From an uncultured Lachnospiraceae bacterium (lineage in GTDB: Bacteria; Bacillota; Clostridia; Lachnospirales; Lachnospiraceae), in NCBI GenBank assembly GCA_910577955.1, contig CAJTNC010000018.1, forward strand, positions 1 to 51,135: 51,135 nucleotides of DNA, given 5' to 3'. The notes under the pieces are model-generated. The model ran no database searches, was not told the origin of the DNA, and saw nothing but the letters and a program-made list of their open reading frames with translations. Position 1 is the first letter of the stretch. Every line of letters begins with the position of its first letter. This document shows, piece by piece, positions 44,362 to 51,135 of the stretch. Both the position numbers and the translations under genes were made by a program.

Positions 44362-46392
44362 CTACATCCGGATCGTCTCGATCAGATTCTGTCTTTTTAG
44401 CGTATGCAGGGATACCCACACCGTCGCCCACATGAATGCGAAACATATAAGGATCACCGCCGCAATCATCCCCCAAGGCATATGAAAGGGAAAGGGCAGG
44501 AGTTTCTGCACACAATATTTCATCAGCAGAACCAGAATCATCCCCGTCGGAAGTCCCGTCGCCAGCGCTTTCCCTGCGCAAAGAACGCTCTCCAGATGCA
44601 GCATTTTCTCCAGATCCTTTGACGTCATCCCGATGCTCTGAAGCACCGCAAACTCTCTGGCACGCATTTTGATTTGGAACATCTCGGTACTCACGACATT
44701 CAGGATCCCGATCAATCCCAGCAGAAGGACAAAACCGTACAGAAAGAAGAACGCGATCACGATGGCGATATTCATGATCTTCGAGTAGTCCTGCGTGCCG
44801 AATACGCGGCACACAAATCCTGCCTCCCCATAATCCAGACCACCTTGTGGGAAATATTTTTCCAAAACATTCTTCGCATAGACCATATAGCCTTCTTCAT
44901 CCTTCGGTGAAGACATCCAGTTATAGCCCCGCACCTCCTCAAAGGGAAGGATCAGTCTGACCGGCCGCACATTGGGATACTCAAGCTCTTTTGGCATTTC
45001 TTCCTTAAACAGCATCCCGCCTATCTCCACTTTTCTCACGCTGCCGTCCGCCTTCTCTAACTGCAGGGAAGATATGGAAACAGACAGCGGCACGATGTGC
45101 CTCTCCGTTCCGCGGTCATTATATTTGTAGTCGTTGACCAGTATCGCATCGCCCCGTTCTGCACCTGTCTGTCCACATAGTTCTTCATAGTGTTTTTCAT
45201 CGATCGTGATGAGCTCCACTTCTATTTCATACTCTGCCGCTTCCTGCTCTATCCATTCTCCGGACTGCTCACCGTCCTCTTCCTGTTCTTCCTCCGCTTC
45301 ATAAGCCAGAACTGCTTCCAACTCCTGTGTGATTTCCGTCCCCTTTAAAAACGTCACATAGGTGAAATAGTCCTGTCCCATGCCGTAGACTTCATTCCCC
45401 TCATAGGAGGTCAGCTCTTCCGTGATCTTCTCCGCCAGCTCGTGGCCGATGGTCTGCGCATAGCGGCATTCCCTGCGCCCTGTCTCGTCATTGACAGTAA
45501 ATTGAAAATTCGATGTGTAATCCGCCATAACGGTATAGCCGTAATCCATCGAAATGTAATCTGATATGCCGTCGGCGATCTCCTTTAATCCGCTCATCGT
45601 GACAAACAGCATAATGCTGAAGGAAAACGCCGTCACCGCGGACTTCATCTTTTTATGATGGGTAGCTGCATTTTTGCGGGCCAGCTCATATTCGATTCCC
45701 CGCTTCCCGCTCAGCTTTCTTTTCGTGCGCCCATATGCCGTATCTGCCGGAGCGCCGCCGTTTCGGATACATTCCAGAGCCGATATCCTCATCGCCTTTC
45801 CTGCCGGAAGCATCGCCGAAAAAAGCAGCGTCCCCACCGAAACAAAAACAGATACTAACAACGCCAACGGCGAAAACACGAAGGAGAGCGCAAAGTGGAC
45901 AGGCAGCATCATGGAGCGCGTCAGCACATTCAGTTCATCCATATAGCCGTTTGCCGCCCCGATCCCCAAAAAGCTGAACAGATAGCCAAGCATAACGCCG
46001 ATCGGAACTGCACCTGCGCACAGAAAAAGACATTCGTAAAGGATCGTTTTCCTAATCTGTTCTCCCGTAGCCCCGACACACTTCAAGGTACCGAACTCTG
46101 CCATCCGCTCCCCCGCACTCATCCGAAACACATTGGAAATGACGATCACCGACATGGAGATGATCAACATCCCCAAAATCCCGGCGGGAACCAGAAGGAG
46201 CATCGTATAAGCGCCGCCGTACGCCCCGTAGTCCTCCCCCAGAAACTCCACCAACATCTCATTGCCGCTGACCACAAAATTGACCACCGCTGTGAGCAGT
46301 GCAGATGACAGTACCATAGCAAACGCTGTCACCGCCGTACGCACCTTCTTTTGCCTGATCTTACTTAACGCCAATTTTCCGAGAACACTCAT
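44362..46392 (-). CDS. FtsX-type ABC transporter permease (MacB/BceB-like)
   Basis: A 676-residue permease. The N-terminal membrane segment (about 18-42) is followed by three more between 75 and 205. A long extracytoplasmic part (about 285-545) carries a Glu-rich stretch, and the C-terminal FtsX domain has membrane segments near 550-575, 605-625 and 635-655. Its ATG overlaps the stop of the truncated ATPase (ATGA), so the two were once one operon. With its ATPase cut by the prophage, the permease has no energy partner in this window and may be silent or use another ATPase. The substrate is unknown; such permeases export peptides or antibiotics or transmit signals. Confidence 0.88.
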   Translation of the reverse strand: MSVLGKLALSKIRQKKVRTAVTAFAMVLSSALLTAVVNFVVSGNEMLVEFLGEDYGAYGGAYTMLLLVPAGILGMLIISMSVIVISNVFRMSAGERMAEFGTLKCVGATGEQIRKTILYECLFLCAGAVPIGVMLGYLFSFLGIGAANGYMDELNVLTRSMMLPVHFALSFVFSPLALLVSVFVSVGTLLFSAMLPAGKAMRISALECIRNGGAPADTAYGRTKRKLSGKRGIEYELARKNAATHHKKMKSAVTAFSFSIMLFVTMSGLKEIADGISDYISMDYGYTVMADYTSNFQFTVNDETGRRECRYAQTIGHELAEKITEELTSYEGNEVYGMGQDYFTYVTFLKGTEITQELEAVLAYEAEEEQEEDGEQSGEWIEQEAAEYEIEVELITIDEKHYEELCGQTGAERGDAILVNDYKYNDRGTERHIVPLSVSISSLQLEKADGSVRKVEIGGMLFKEEMPKELEYPNVRPVRLILPFEEVRGYNWMSSPKDEEGYMVYAKNVLEKYFPQGGLDYGEAGFVCRVFGTQDYSKIMNIAIVIAFFFLYGFVLLLGLIGILNVVSTEMFQIKMRAREFAVLQSIGMTSKDLEKMLHLESVLCAGKALATGLPTGMILVLLMKYCVQKLLPFPFHMPWGMIAAVILICFAFMWATVWVSLHTLKRQNLIETIRM

Positions 46393-46571
46393 GCCCGCAT
46401 CACCTCGTCTCTCAAAATCCGGCCGTCGCTGATCGTGATGATCCGGTCCGCCTGCAGCGCGATATTCTCGTCATGGGTGATCAGAATCAAAGTCTGCTTC
46501 GCCCTCCTGTTTGCTGCCGTAAGCAGGTCTATGATCTCTCTTCCTGCTTTGCTGTCAAGATTCCCGGTCGG
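46389..46571 (-). pseudogene. ABC transporter ATPase, 3' remnant
   Basis: Only the last 60 residues remain. They begin at PTGNLDS just after Walker B and include TLILITHDENIALQADRIITISDGR with the switch histidine. Upstream, the frame runs into prophage sequence at 46572. It was the partner of the FtsX permease, and its 5' part should lie beyond the other end of the prophage. Confidence 0.85.
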
Positions 46572-46609
46572 TGGGTATAAATTAGTAGTATAAACATTCA
46601 GACGATAAA

Positions 46610-46639
46610 AACGGCGGGAATATCCACACTCCCGCCGTT
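46610..46639 (-). terminator. rho-independent terminator of lysis operon
   Basis: On the minus strand a 10-bp perfect stem, AACGGCGGGA with TCCCGCCGTT, encloses a 10-nt loop and is followed by TTTAT. It lies just after the repeat-bearing wall protein and within 40 bp of the prophage border. Confidence 0.88.
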
Positions 46640-46647
46640 CTCTTTGT

Positions 46648-47439
46648 TTATAACTGCTCAAACTGCACATGTTCAGACTGTCCGGACAAATAAATGTCAT
46701 CAATCGTCTGCACCATCTTTTTCCCCTGCACTGTATGAATCGCTTTCACATAGTACGACTGCCCCCTCGCTGCACGACCGCAGATATTATCATTCCCCCA
46801 GTCAGCAGAACGTCTCAAGTTGAGTGTGCCGTCGCAAATGACCGTCACTCTCATTGTTCCCTGCGGGATGATGGTCTCGCTTTCTTCCGGCTTTGTATTT
46901 GCCCCATTTTCGCCCGTTTCGGTCTCCGGTGTATTCTTTTCCGGCTCTGACCCGTTCTGCCCCTCTGTGGCGGTCTCTGCGCCCTCTCCGGAGGGTTTCT
47001 GCGTGTCCTGCTGCCCGTCGCCGTTTCCGGAATCCTCACCACTCTCCTCCGGCTTTGTATTTGCCCCGTTTTCGCCCGTTTCGGTCTCCGGTGTACTCTT
47101 TTCCGGCTCTGACCCGTTCTGCCCCTCTGCGGTGGTCTCTGCGCCCTCTCCGGTGGGTTTCTGCGTGTCCTGCTGCCCCGTCGCTGCTGCGACCGTGGCA
47201 GCGTCAACCGTTCCGACCGGATTTCCGTCTCCATCGAACACCGGAACGCTGCCGTCCGGATTTGTTTTCAATGCTCCCTCCGGAACATTGTCAGTCAGCC
47301 CTCCGACCACCTTTCCATTTTCATCCCATACGGTGAGGGTCTCGTCCTTTGCTGCTGCTTTCAACGCTCCCTCCATAGTCTTGTATTCCTTGCAGTTTTC
47401 TTTCTTGAACTCCGTTCCCTTGCCTAAATAATATAACAT
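46648..47439 (-). CDS. phage wall-associated protein with 54-residue tandem repeats
   Basis: A 263-residue protein. Residues 1-90 resemble phage-encoded modules that often follow endolysins (MLYYLGKGTEF...). Two tandem 54-residue Glu/Gly/Thr/Pro-rich repeats (QQDTQKP...GENGANTKPEES) cover about 92-190. The C-terminal 70 residues look like an SH3-type domain (MRVTVICDGTLNLRRSADWG). AAGGAGG precedes the ATG. It lies 13 bp after the endolysin and before the operon terminator. A cell-wall-binding accessory role is inferred. Confidence 0.72.
   Translation of the reverse strand: MLYYLGKGTEFKKENCKEYKTMEGALKAAAKDETLTVWDENGKVVGGLTDNVPEGALKTNPDGSVPVFDGDGNPVGTVDAATVAAATGQQDTQKPTGEGAETTAEGQNGSEPEKSTPETETGENGANTKPEESGEDSGNGDGQQDTQKPSGEGAETATEGQNGSEPEKNTPETETGENGANTKPEESETIIPQGTMRVTVICDGTLNLRRSADWGNDNICGRAARGQSYYVKAIHTVQGKKMVQTIDDIYLSGQSEHVQFEQL
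46885..47184. repeat. 162-bp tandem repeat (2 copies) in wall-protein gene
   Basis: Two nearly identical units, about 46885-47022 and 47047-47184, are offset by exactly 162 bp (54 codons). The in-frame unit allows the linker to grow or shrink without a frameshift. Confidence 0.85.
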
Positions 47440-47452
47440 GAATCCGTCCTCC

Positions 47453-48265
47453 TTATTTCTTTTTCAGATATTTGCTTGAGCAGAATCCCGTGATGCCCTT
47501 ATAGACCACATAGAGCCATTTCACGCCGGAAATGTCCGTATAATATCCATAACACTGAACCTTTTCCCCGTGCTGCATCTTTGCAAGTTCGGTCTTTCCC
47601 GTTCCTGCCCCTGCCCGCAGAGACAAAAAGTCCGACGCTGTGACCTCATATGTTCCGGTGAGGCTCTTATCCTTGCCCTGTGCAGCATCAACCTTTGTGA
47701 CTACCGTTGCCCCGTTTGAGGCGTTCTGCTCCGTCGTTGTTGCCTTTGCCCCCGCCGTCACGTTTATTGCAGTGTGACAGGAATCGTTGAGCAGGATGTC
47801 TCCCTCAAGCAAATACGCATCGCCTGTCAGATATTTGCTTTCTGTCAATACCTCGAACCCTGCTGCCTTTAAAGCTGCCCGCAGATTTCCGGTATAACAA
47901 TAAATGCTCACGTCTTTCAGCTTTTGGATTCCCAAACGATAACCCGCAGCCTTTACGATTGCAGCCACGCCGGAACTGCAATCAGCCTCGCAAGCGACCG
48001 TAATTCCTGCGGGGTCGTAACCGCTCGCTTTCAAATGCTGCCAAAAGGTATACCGTTCACTTTGGTCGTACCCGATTTTATTGTTCTTTGCTGCTGCCGT
48101 CGCCATATCCGAAATCATTTTCCGGACTTTCGCATCCGGATGACGGAGAACGCATTTCCACGGGCGGTTATACCACTTAATCAACGCCCATTCCCCTCCG
48201 GTCTGGTCTCCCGCTTTCCCGCCCTTGTATCTGTTATTTTCATCATGTCCGCAGTTTGAAATCAT
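47453..48265 (-). CDS. phage endolysin (NlpC/P60-like peptidase with SH3 domain)
   Basis: A 270-residue lysin. The N-terminus starts with the GHDENNRYKGGKAGDQTGGEW signature of clostridial phage lysins. A catalytic Cys lies in ACEADCSSGV (near residue 96) and the His in NDSCHTAINV (near 164). A linker of Thr/Ala/Asn leads to an SH3-type wall-binding domain (about 205-268). It should cut peptidoglycan peptides at the end of the lytic cycle. The ATG overlaps the stop of the holin-like gene. There is no signal peptide, so release needs the holin. Confidence 0.88.
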   Translation of the reverse strand: MISNCGHDENNRYKGGKAGDQTGGEWALIKWYNRPWKCVLRHPDAKVRKMISDMATAAAKNNKIGYDQSERYTFWQHLKASGYDPAGITVACEADCSSGVAAIVKAAGYRLGIQKLKDVSIYCYTGNLRAALKAAGFEVLTESKYLTGDAYLLEGDILLNDSCHTAINVTAGAKATTTEQNASNGATVVTKVDAAQGKDKSLTGTYEVTASDFLSLRAGAGTGKTELAKMQHGEKVQCYGYYTDISGVKWLYVVYKGITGFCSSKYLKKK

Positions 48266-48651
48266 TTCATCCCCTCCGTTTCTCCATTGCCGAAATCATC
48301 CTCCGGTTTTCCGTTCACAAGTTCCTGCATCGCCTTGTTGCTTTCAAGCATCCCTTTCATTTTCTCAAGCGCATCGTCAACCATCATGCTGAACATTTCA
48401 AAAGAAATCACCTGTGCAAGCCATGTGAACCTCGCCACGAACATGTCGTATACATACCGCAGTTTGATTTGACCCGTACCACCTCCCAGTTCCTTTTCCG
48501 CTTTCGTGACCGCATAGAGCAGCCATTCCCTCACCTTTTTCAACTGCTTGTCGGTCGGCATTTTTACGAAAGTATATACCGCATACCCTCCCGCTGCTGC
48601 CACCGCTGCAAATGCCACAAGCACAAACCAGTTCTCCGTGATGAATTTCAT
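48262..48651 (-). CDS. holin-like phage membrane protein
   Basis: A 129-residue protein with one N-terminal membrane helix (about 8-28), then a charged helical region (VREWLLYAVTKAEKELGGG) as in LLH-type phage holins. An acidic tail follows. The second ATG (48651) is chosen because GGAGG is correctly spaced from it. It lies immediately upstream of the endolysin and overlaps it, the classical holin-lysin order. Confidence 0.72.
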   Translation of the reverse strand: MKFITENWFVLVAFAAVAAAGGYAVYTFVKMPTDKQLKKVREWLLYAVTKAEKELGGGTGQIKLRYVYDMFVARFTWLAQVISFEMFSMMVDDALEKMKGMLESNKAMQELVNGKPEDDFGNGETEGMK

Positions 48652-48653
48652 CG

Positions 48654-49004
48654 TCATTCCTCCTCACATTGCTCCGGCTCGTCCTCGTGCTGATTCTCTG
48701 ATTCTCTGTCTGACCTCTTTTTCGTTACCGTCTTAACGGATTTTATGAGTGCCATTGCCCCGCCCTCGACCGAAAGAAAACGGAATACATTTTCAATCAG
48801 TGTGGACGGCTCTGACCCCGTTCTCACAAACACAAATATCATAACGACTGTAAAGATTAAAGCTGCAAGAATCATCGCAATCACAACACGATTCATGAAC
48901 TGACCGGAGACCTTTCTTTTCTTTTCCGCTGCCCGCAATGCCATCCGTTCCATCTTTTTCCGATGCCGGATGTATCTGCGACGCTCGCTCTTGGTCATCC
49001 TCAT
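48654..49004 (-). CDS. phage membrane protein, basic N-terminus (116 aa)
   Basis: A strongly basic N-terminal 35 residues (MTKSERRRYIRHRKKMERM) precede one membrane helix (about 40-62), then an amphipathic segment and an acidic C-terminal tail. GGAGG precedes the ATG. It lies between the coiled-coil protein and the holin-like protein and overlaps none of them. I recognise no family; the position suggests a lysis accessory or second holin. Confidence 0.65.
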   Translation of the reverse strand: MRMTKSERRRYIRHRKKMERMALRAAEKKRKVSGQFMNRVVIAMILAALIFTVVMIFVFVRTGSEPSTLIENVFRFLSVEGGAMALIKSVKTVTKKRSDRESENQHEDEPEQCEEE

Positions 49005-49055
49005 TTTTGTTCCTCCAAACGTGCCGTTGATTCCTGCCTGTTTCCCGCCCTCCTG

Positions 49056-49358
49056 TTATTGGTCGGTTTTTGCCCCGTCCAGTCTCTTGTGATAGCTTTT
49101 CAATGACTGCTCAACTGCGACAACCCTGTCACGGAGGTTCTGCACCTCTGACCTCGTTTCCCGATTATCCCGTCTGATTTCCTTGACATCCTCTCCGATG
49201 TTCTCAAGTTTTGTCATTAAAAGCGTGTGTGTCGCTGCCCTGTCCTCTGCGCTCTGCTCCGTGTCCTTTTTGTCATTCCTGCTTTTAGAGGAAATGCCGA
49301 AAAAGATTGCAAATGCAACGGATATTCCGGACAACAAAAGTGAGATTTCAACCGTCAA
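49056..49358 (-). CDS. XhlA-like phage membrane/coiled-coil protein (TTG start)
   Basis: A 100-residue protein: one N-terminal membrane helix (about 4-24), then a long coiled coil with heptads through KLENIGEDVKEIRRDNRE. The layout resembles the phage hemolysin XhlA family used in lysis, though the helix is N-terminal here. The start is the TTG after AAAGGAG, which lies in the end of the upstream gene. Confidence 0.65.
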   Translation of the reverse strand: MTVEISLLLSGISVAFAIFFGISSKSRNDKKDTEQSAEDRAATHTLLMTKLENIGEDVKEIRRDNRETRSEVQNLRDRVVAVEQSLKSYHKRLDGAKTDQ

Positions 49359-49361
49359 CGT

Positions 49362-49586
49362 CTACTCCTTTCCGAACGCCTCAACGTCGTCGGTGTCAAC
49401 GATTCTCCGCAAATGATACTCCATGACATCCAGTTCCCTTTCTGCCCCGTCCACCATCTGACGGAGTTCCTCTTTGACCGCCTCCTCGACCTTTGAGCGT
49501 TCAATGTGTTCTTGCTGTTTCCTCACGATTTCAGACAGTTCGGTCGTTATGCCACATAACCGTGAGATTATTTCAAGCGTGGTCAT
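49362..49586 (-). CDS. small phage coiled-coil protein (74 aa)
   Basis: A short, acidic helical protein (LSEIVRKQQEHIERSKVEEAVKEEL) without membrane segments. Its ATG overlaps the XkdX stop (ATGA). It is probably a lysis- or tail-module accessory; no family is recognised. Confidence 0.65.
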   Translation of the reverse strand: MTTLEIISRLCGITTELSEIVRKQQEHIERSKVEEAVKEELRQMVDGAERELDVMEYHLRRIVDTDDVEAFGKE

Positions 49587-49735
49587 TCGCCCTCACCGTC
49601 CGGATATTCCTCTCCGGTGATGCAGACATATTCCTCCGCTGAAATACTTCCTTTCCGCACACGTTCAGCGACCTGTGCCTTTGTCAGCTTTTCGCCGACA
49701 TACAACCTCTTGATGCTTTCCGCAAGTGTCCTCAT
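49583..49735 (-). CDS. XkdX family phage protein (50 aa)
   Basis: A 50-residue peptide. The pattern RLYVGEKLTKAQVAERVRKGSISAEEYVCITGEEY matches XkdX, a small conserved protein found between tail and lysis genes of Firmicute phages; its role is unknown. It overlaps the preceding gene by one base and the next by four. It is too short to be obvious from long-frame scans. Confidence 0.8.
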   Translation of the reverse strand: MRTLAESIKRLYVGEKLTKAQVAERVRKGSISAEEYVCITGEEYPDGEGE

Positions 49736-50049
49736 TAGATGATTCCCTCCTCTATCAACTGCATTGTGTACTCGTCGATGACCGCCCCTTTCTGAAATTC
49801 CGTGACGGATGCGACGATTCCCTGCGTGTTCTCTGCGACGACCTGCTGCATGAGTGCCATCTGGTGATATTCCTCAAGTGTCAACTCCCGCTCCTCCCGC
49901 AGCCATCCGGTCACTTTCTCCCCGTCCGGCTCTGTCCTTGTCTCCCGTTTTATGTTCCGTCTCTGATACACCGTTGTCGGCGACGATGACGTGTCGAACT
50001 CCTCCGGTCTCTCCGTCTCCGTTCCGAACACTTCTCTCCATTCTTTCAC
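49735..50049 (-). CDS. phage tail-module protein (104 aa)
   Basis: A charged soluble protein with a WLREERELTLEEYHQM helix near residue 50. Small proteins of this kind commonly sit just before XkdX in Clostridia phages. The start is GTG at 50049 with GAGGAG upstream. It overlaps the reverse transcriptase frame by 176 bp, unusually long for co-directional genes. Confidence 0.65.
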   Translation of the reverse strand: MKEWREVFGTETERPEEFDTSSSPTTVYQRRNIKRETRTEPDGEKVTGWLREERELTLEEYHQMALMQQVVAENTQGIVASVTEFQKGAVIDEYTMQLIEEGII

Positions 50050-50917
50050 GTTTCTTTTTCTCCTCTCTTTTTGAGTGTTTGCTGACTATCTTCTTTAACT
50101 TCTTTACATTCACATGGGGCTTGACCCGCTGCAAATACATTTCATAGGTGTCCGTGTGCGTGAGGTAGCCCATATATGACAGGATAGCCGTTGCGTCATA
50201 CCATGTGATGACACTTTTCTTTGACACCCTGTTCACTTTCCTTGTGCAGCTTAACATGATGGATTCCCTCAAGATTGTCCTGTCCTTGTGGAACTCGAAC
50301 CCCATGAAATCAAGCGGTCGCCCTTTCACCTTTCCGGTTTTCCTCTCCGCATACTCGAACCGGAACACCTGCCAGTTCCCTTTCATTTCAAGGTTGAACC
50401 TCTCCCGCAGAAACAGTGCGATTGACTGCTGCATCCGGTGTAATTCCTTTTTGTTCCTGCCGAACACGACCATGTCATCCATGTACCGGATATAATGCAC
50501 CGCACGGAGTTCCTCTTTTATGTAATGGTCAAGAGGCTGCAACATGAAATTTGCAAGCCACTGTGACGTGTAGAACCCCAACGGCAAACCCTTGACATCT
50601 TTCCGGTCATCCCCTGCGGGATCCCCCGCCCCGTCTATAATCAGATTGAGGATGTGCAGCATCCTTTTGTCTCTGATTTTCTTTGCAAGCCATTCTTTCA
50701 GTACGCCGTGGTCAACGCTCTCGAAAAAGTGCCGAATATCCATCTTGAGGATATATTTGCAGTTCTTCCCGTCCGTCTTTATCCACTTTTCGATGTACTT
50801 CTTTCCGTAGTGTGCGCCCCTGTGCGGAACGCTCCTGCAGGAAAACTCATACATCCCCTGCATGAATACACGGTTGCCACCGAACAGGGCAAGGACGCAC
50901 ACCGAATCCCCTGTCAC
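49874..50917 (-). CDS. reverse transcriptase, DGR-type, N-terminally short
   Basis: A 347-residue frame with a reverse transcriptase palm. RT motif KMDIRHFFESVDH supplies D60, GLPLGFYTSQWLANF carries the GxxxSQ signature (114-119) of diversity-generating retroelement (DGR) enzymes, and YMDD (145-148) is the catalytic pair. The thumb-like region reaches about 280, followed by a Lys/Arg tail and a Gly-rich extension overlapping the next gene. No maturase, thumb-X or endonuclease domain is present. RT similarity seems to begin near residue 20. The start is a GTG with no ribosome-binding site, just after an in-frame TGA, so roughly 100 N-terminal finger residues seem missing. It is a truncated DGR enzyme or a variant with an unusual start. 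Confidence 0.8.
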   Translation of the reverse strand: MTGDSVCVLALFGGNRVFMQGMYEFSCRSVPHRGAHYGKKYIEKWIKTDGKNCKYILKMDIRHFFESVDHGVLKEWLAKKIRDKRMLHILNLIIDGAGDPAGDDRKDVKGLPLGFYTSQWLANFMLQPLDHYIKEELRAVHYIRYMDDMVVFGRNKKELHRMQQSIALFLRERFNLEMKGNWQVFRFEYAERKTGKVKGRPLDFMGFEFHKDRTILRESIMLSCTRKVNRVSKKSVITWYDATAILSYMGYLTHTDTYEMYLQRVKPHVNVKKLKKIVSKHSKREEKKKRERMERSVRNGDGETGGVRHVIVADNGVSETEHKTGDKDRAGRGESDRMAAGGAGVDT

Positions 50918-50944
50918 GTCGGGTCATCGGCTTTTGATTCATGA

Positions 50945-51104
50945 CGGAGATTTTATCACAAAAATTTTCGTTTGTGCGTAAAATGCGCCGTGTTTCCACT
51001 ATCGTGGAAATTCTGAAATCTCCGGAACACTCGGAGGGCAAGCCCTCCGAACCTCCCTTTGCGGGGGGATTGCTCCCCCCGTTCCCCCCTGCTGCTTACG
51101 CAGC
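50945..51104 (-). ncRNA. candidate structured RNA upstream of reverse transcriptase
   Basis: Read toward the RT (minus sense), perfect hairpins follow each other. GCUGC-GUAA-GCAGC is at 51104-51091, GGGGGGA-GCAA-UCCCCCC at 51080-51063, and UCGGAGGG-CUUG-CCCUCCGA at 51050-51031. A 9-bp closing stem (51024-51016 with 50953-50945) then encloses three smaller hairpins: UUUCCAC-GAUA-GUGGAAA at 51010-50993, a weak GCG/CGC pair, and CACAAA/UUUGUG at 50976-50957. The loops GUAA and GCAA (GNRA) and CUUG are stable RNA tetraloops only in this strand sense. I know of no family that fits. An alternative is a DNA-level element such as an oriT or a DGR cruciform. Confidence 0.55.
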
Positions 51105-51135
51105 TTGCACAGGTGGTTTACAAGAAAGGCTCGCC

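Larger units (their letters stand above)
46572..51135 (-). mobile_element. prophage remnant or prophage end (lysis/tail module)
   Basis: All genes from 46648 to 50917 are on the minus strand, small and overlapping, and include XkdX, a holin-like protein and an endolysin, which together mark a tail-lysis module. The left border is set by the interruption of the ABC ATPase gene at its conserved PTG codons. The right border is outside the window. No integrase is seen here. If it is a complete prophage, the structural genes lie to the right. Confidence 0.75.

Noticed and set aside
46389..46703. 104-residue frame read as a whole gene
   Set aside because: Only the last 60 codons belong to the ABC ATPase; the upstream part crosses the phage terminator and antisense wall-protein sequence.
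46885..47184. CRISPR-like periodicity
   Set aside because: Two long 162-bp units without spacers, inside a coding frame; an ordinary tandem repeat.
49874..51135. group II intron encoding the RT
   Set aside because: No maturase or endonuclease domain, GxxxSQ instead of the intron-type motif, and no recognisable domain V downstream.
1..51135. tRNA or rRNA genes and tRNA attachment sites
   Set aside because: No cloverleaf with T-loop and anticodon pattern was found; the phage border is in a protein gene instead.

Overview
The window looks like a chromosomal stretch from a spore-forming, anaerobic Firmicute of the Clostridia, most plausibly Lachnospiraceae. The evidence is a cotJABC spore-coat operon, an electron-bifurcating NfnAB pair, formate-tetrahydrofolate ligase next to FolD, a FtsK/SpoIIIE translocase, bacteriohemerythrin, and many small zinc-ribbon membrane proteins. 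Most genes are on the minus strand.

Region 1 (about 0.2-14.7 kb, minus) is one long, tightly coupled operon. A promoter at 14723-14751 precedes two paralogous membrane-anchored exported proteins. These are followed by an ABC ATPase and permease, a membrane protein with a Gly-rich segment, a MoxR AAA+ ATPase, a DUF58 protein, a 1501-residue membrane protein with three von Willebrand A (VWA) domains, and a small unknown protein. MoxR, DUF58 and VWA proteins normally act together as a chaperone-like envelope machine. Here they are joined to an exporter.

Region 2 (14.8-20.7 kb) holds a ferritin-like protein behind a sigma-E-like -10 box and a Cna-B/SpaA-type surface protein broken in a homopolymer. 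It also holds a hemerythrin-receiver fusion and an AgrA/AgrC-like LytTR regulator and GHKL kinase.

Region 3 (20.7-32.2 kb, minus) is a housekeeping run: ftsK, fhs, folD, a zinc-ribbon/TPR-like membrane protein, nfnA, nfnB, a SIMPL-domain protein, a zinc-ribbon protein and rlmH.

Region 4 (32.3-39.1 kb) has a VanZ-like protein, a GldA plus fused GldFG-type ABC system, a polytopic membrane protein, and cotJABC with its own sigma-E-like -10 box and terminators.

Region 5 (39.1-43.4 kb) is a decayed accessory patch. It has a RelE/ParE-type toxin-antitoxin pair, a frameshifted phospholipase-D-like gene, and a second antitoxin with a truncated toxin. That second pair sits inside the remains of a duplicated cotJC. 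A LysM/MORN protein divergent from an XRE regulator follows, sharing a 22-bp palindrome with it.

Region 6 (43.4-51.1 kb) has an unknown protein and an FtsX-type permease whose ATPase partner is cut to its last 60 residues. The cut is made by the lysis end of a prophage: XkdX, small membrane proteins, holin-like protein, NlpC/P60-like endolysin and a repeat-bearing wall protein. The prophage part ends with an N-terminally short reverse transcriptase carrying the GxxxSQ signature of diversity-generating retroelements. Just upstream of it lies a compact array of perfect hairpins with stable RNA tetraloops. This array is the least explained and most interesting signal in the window.
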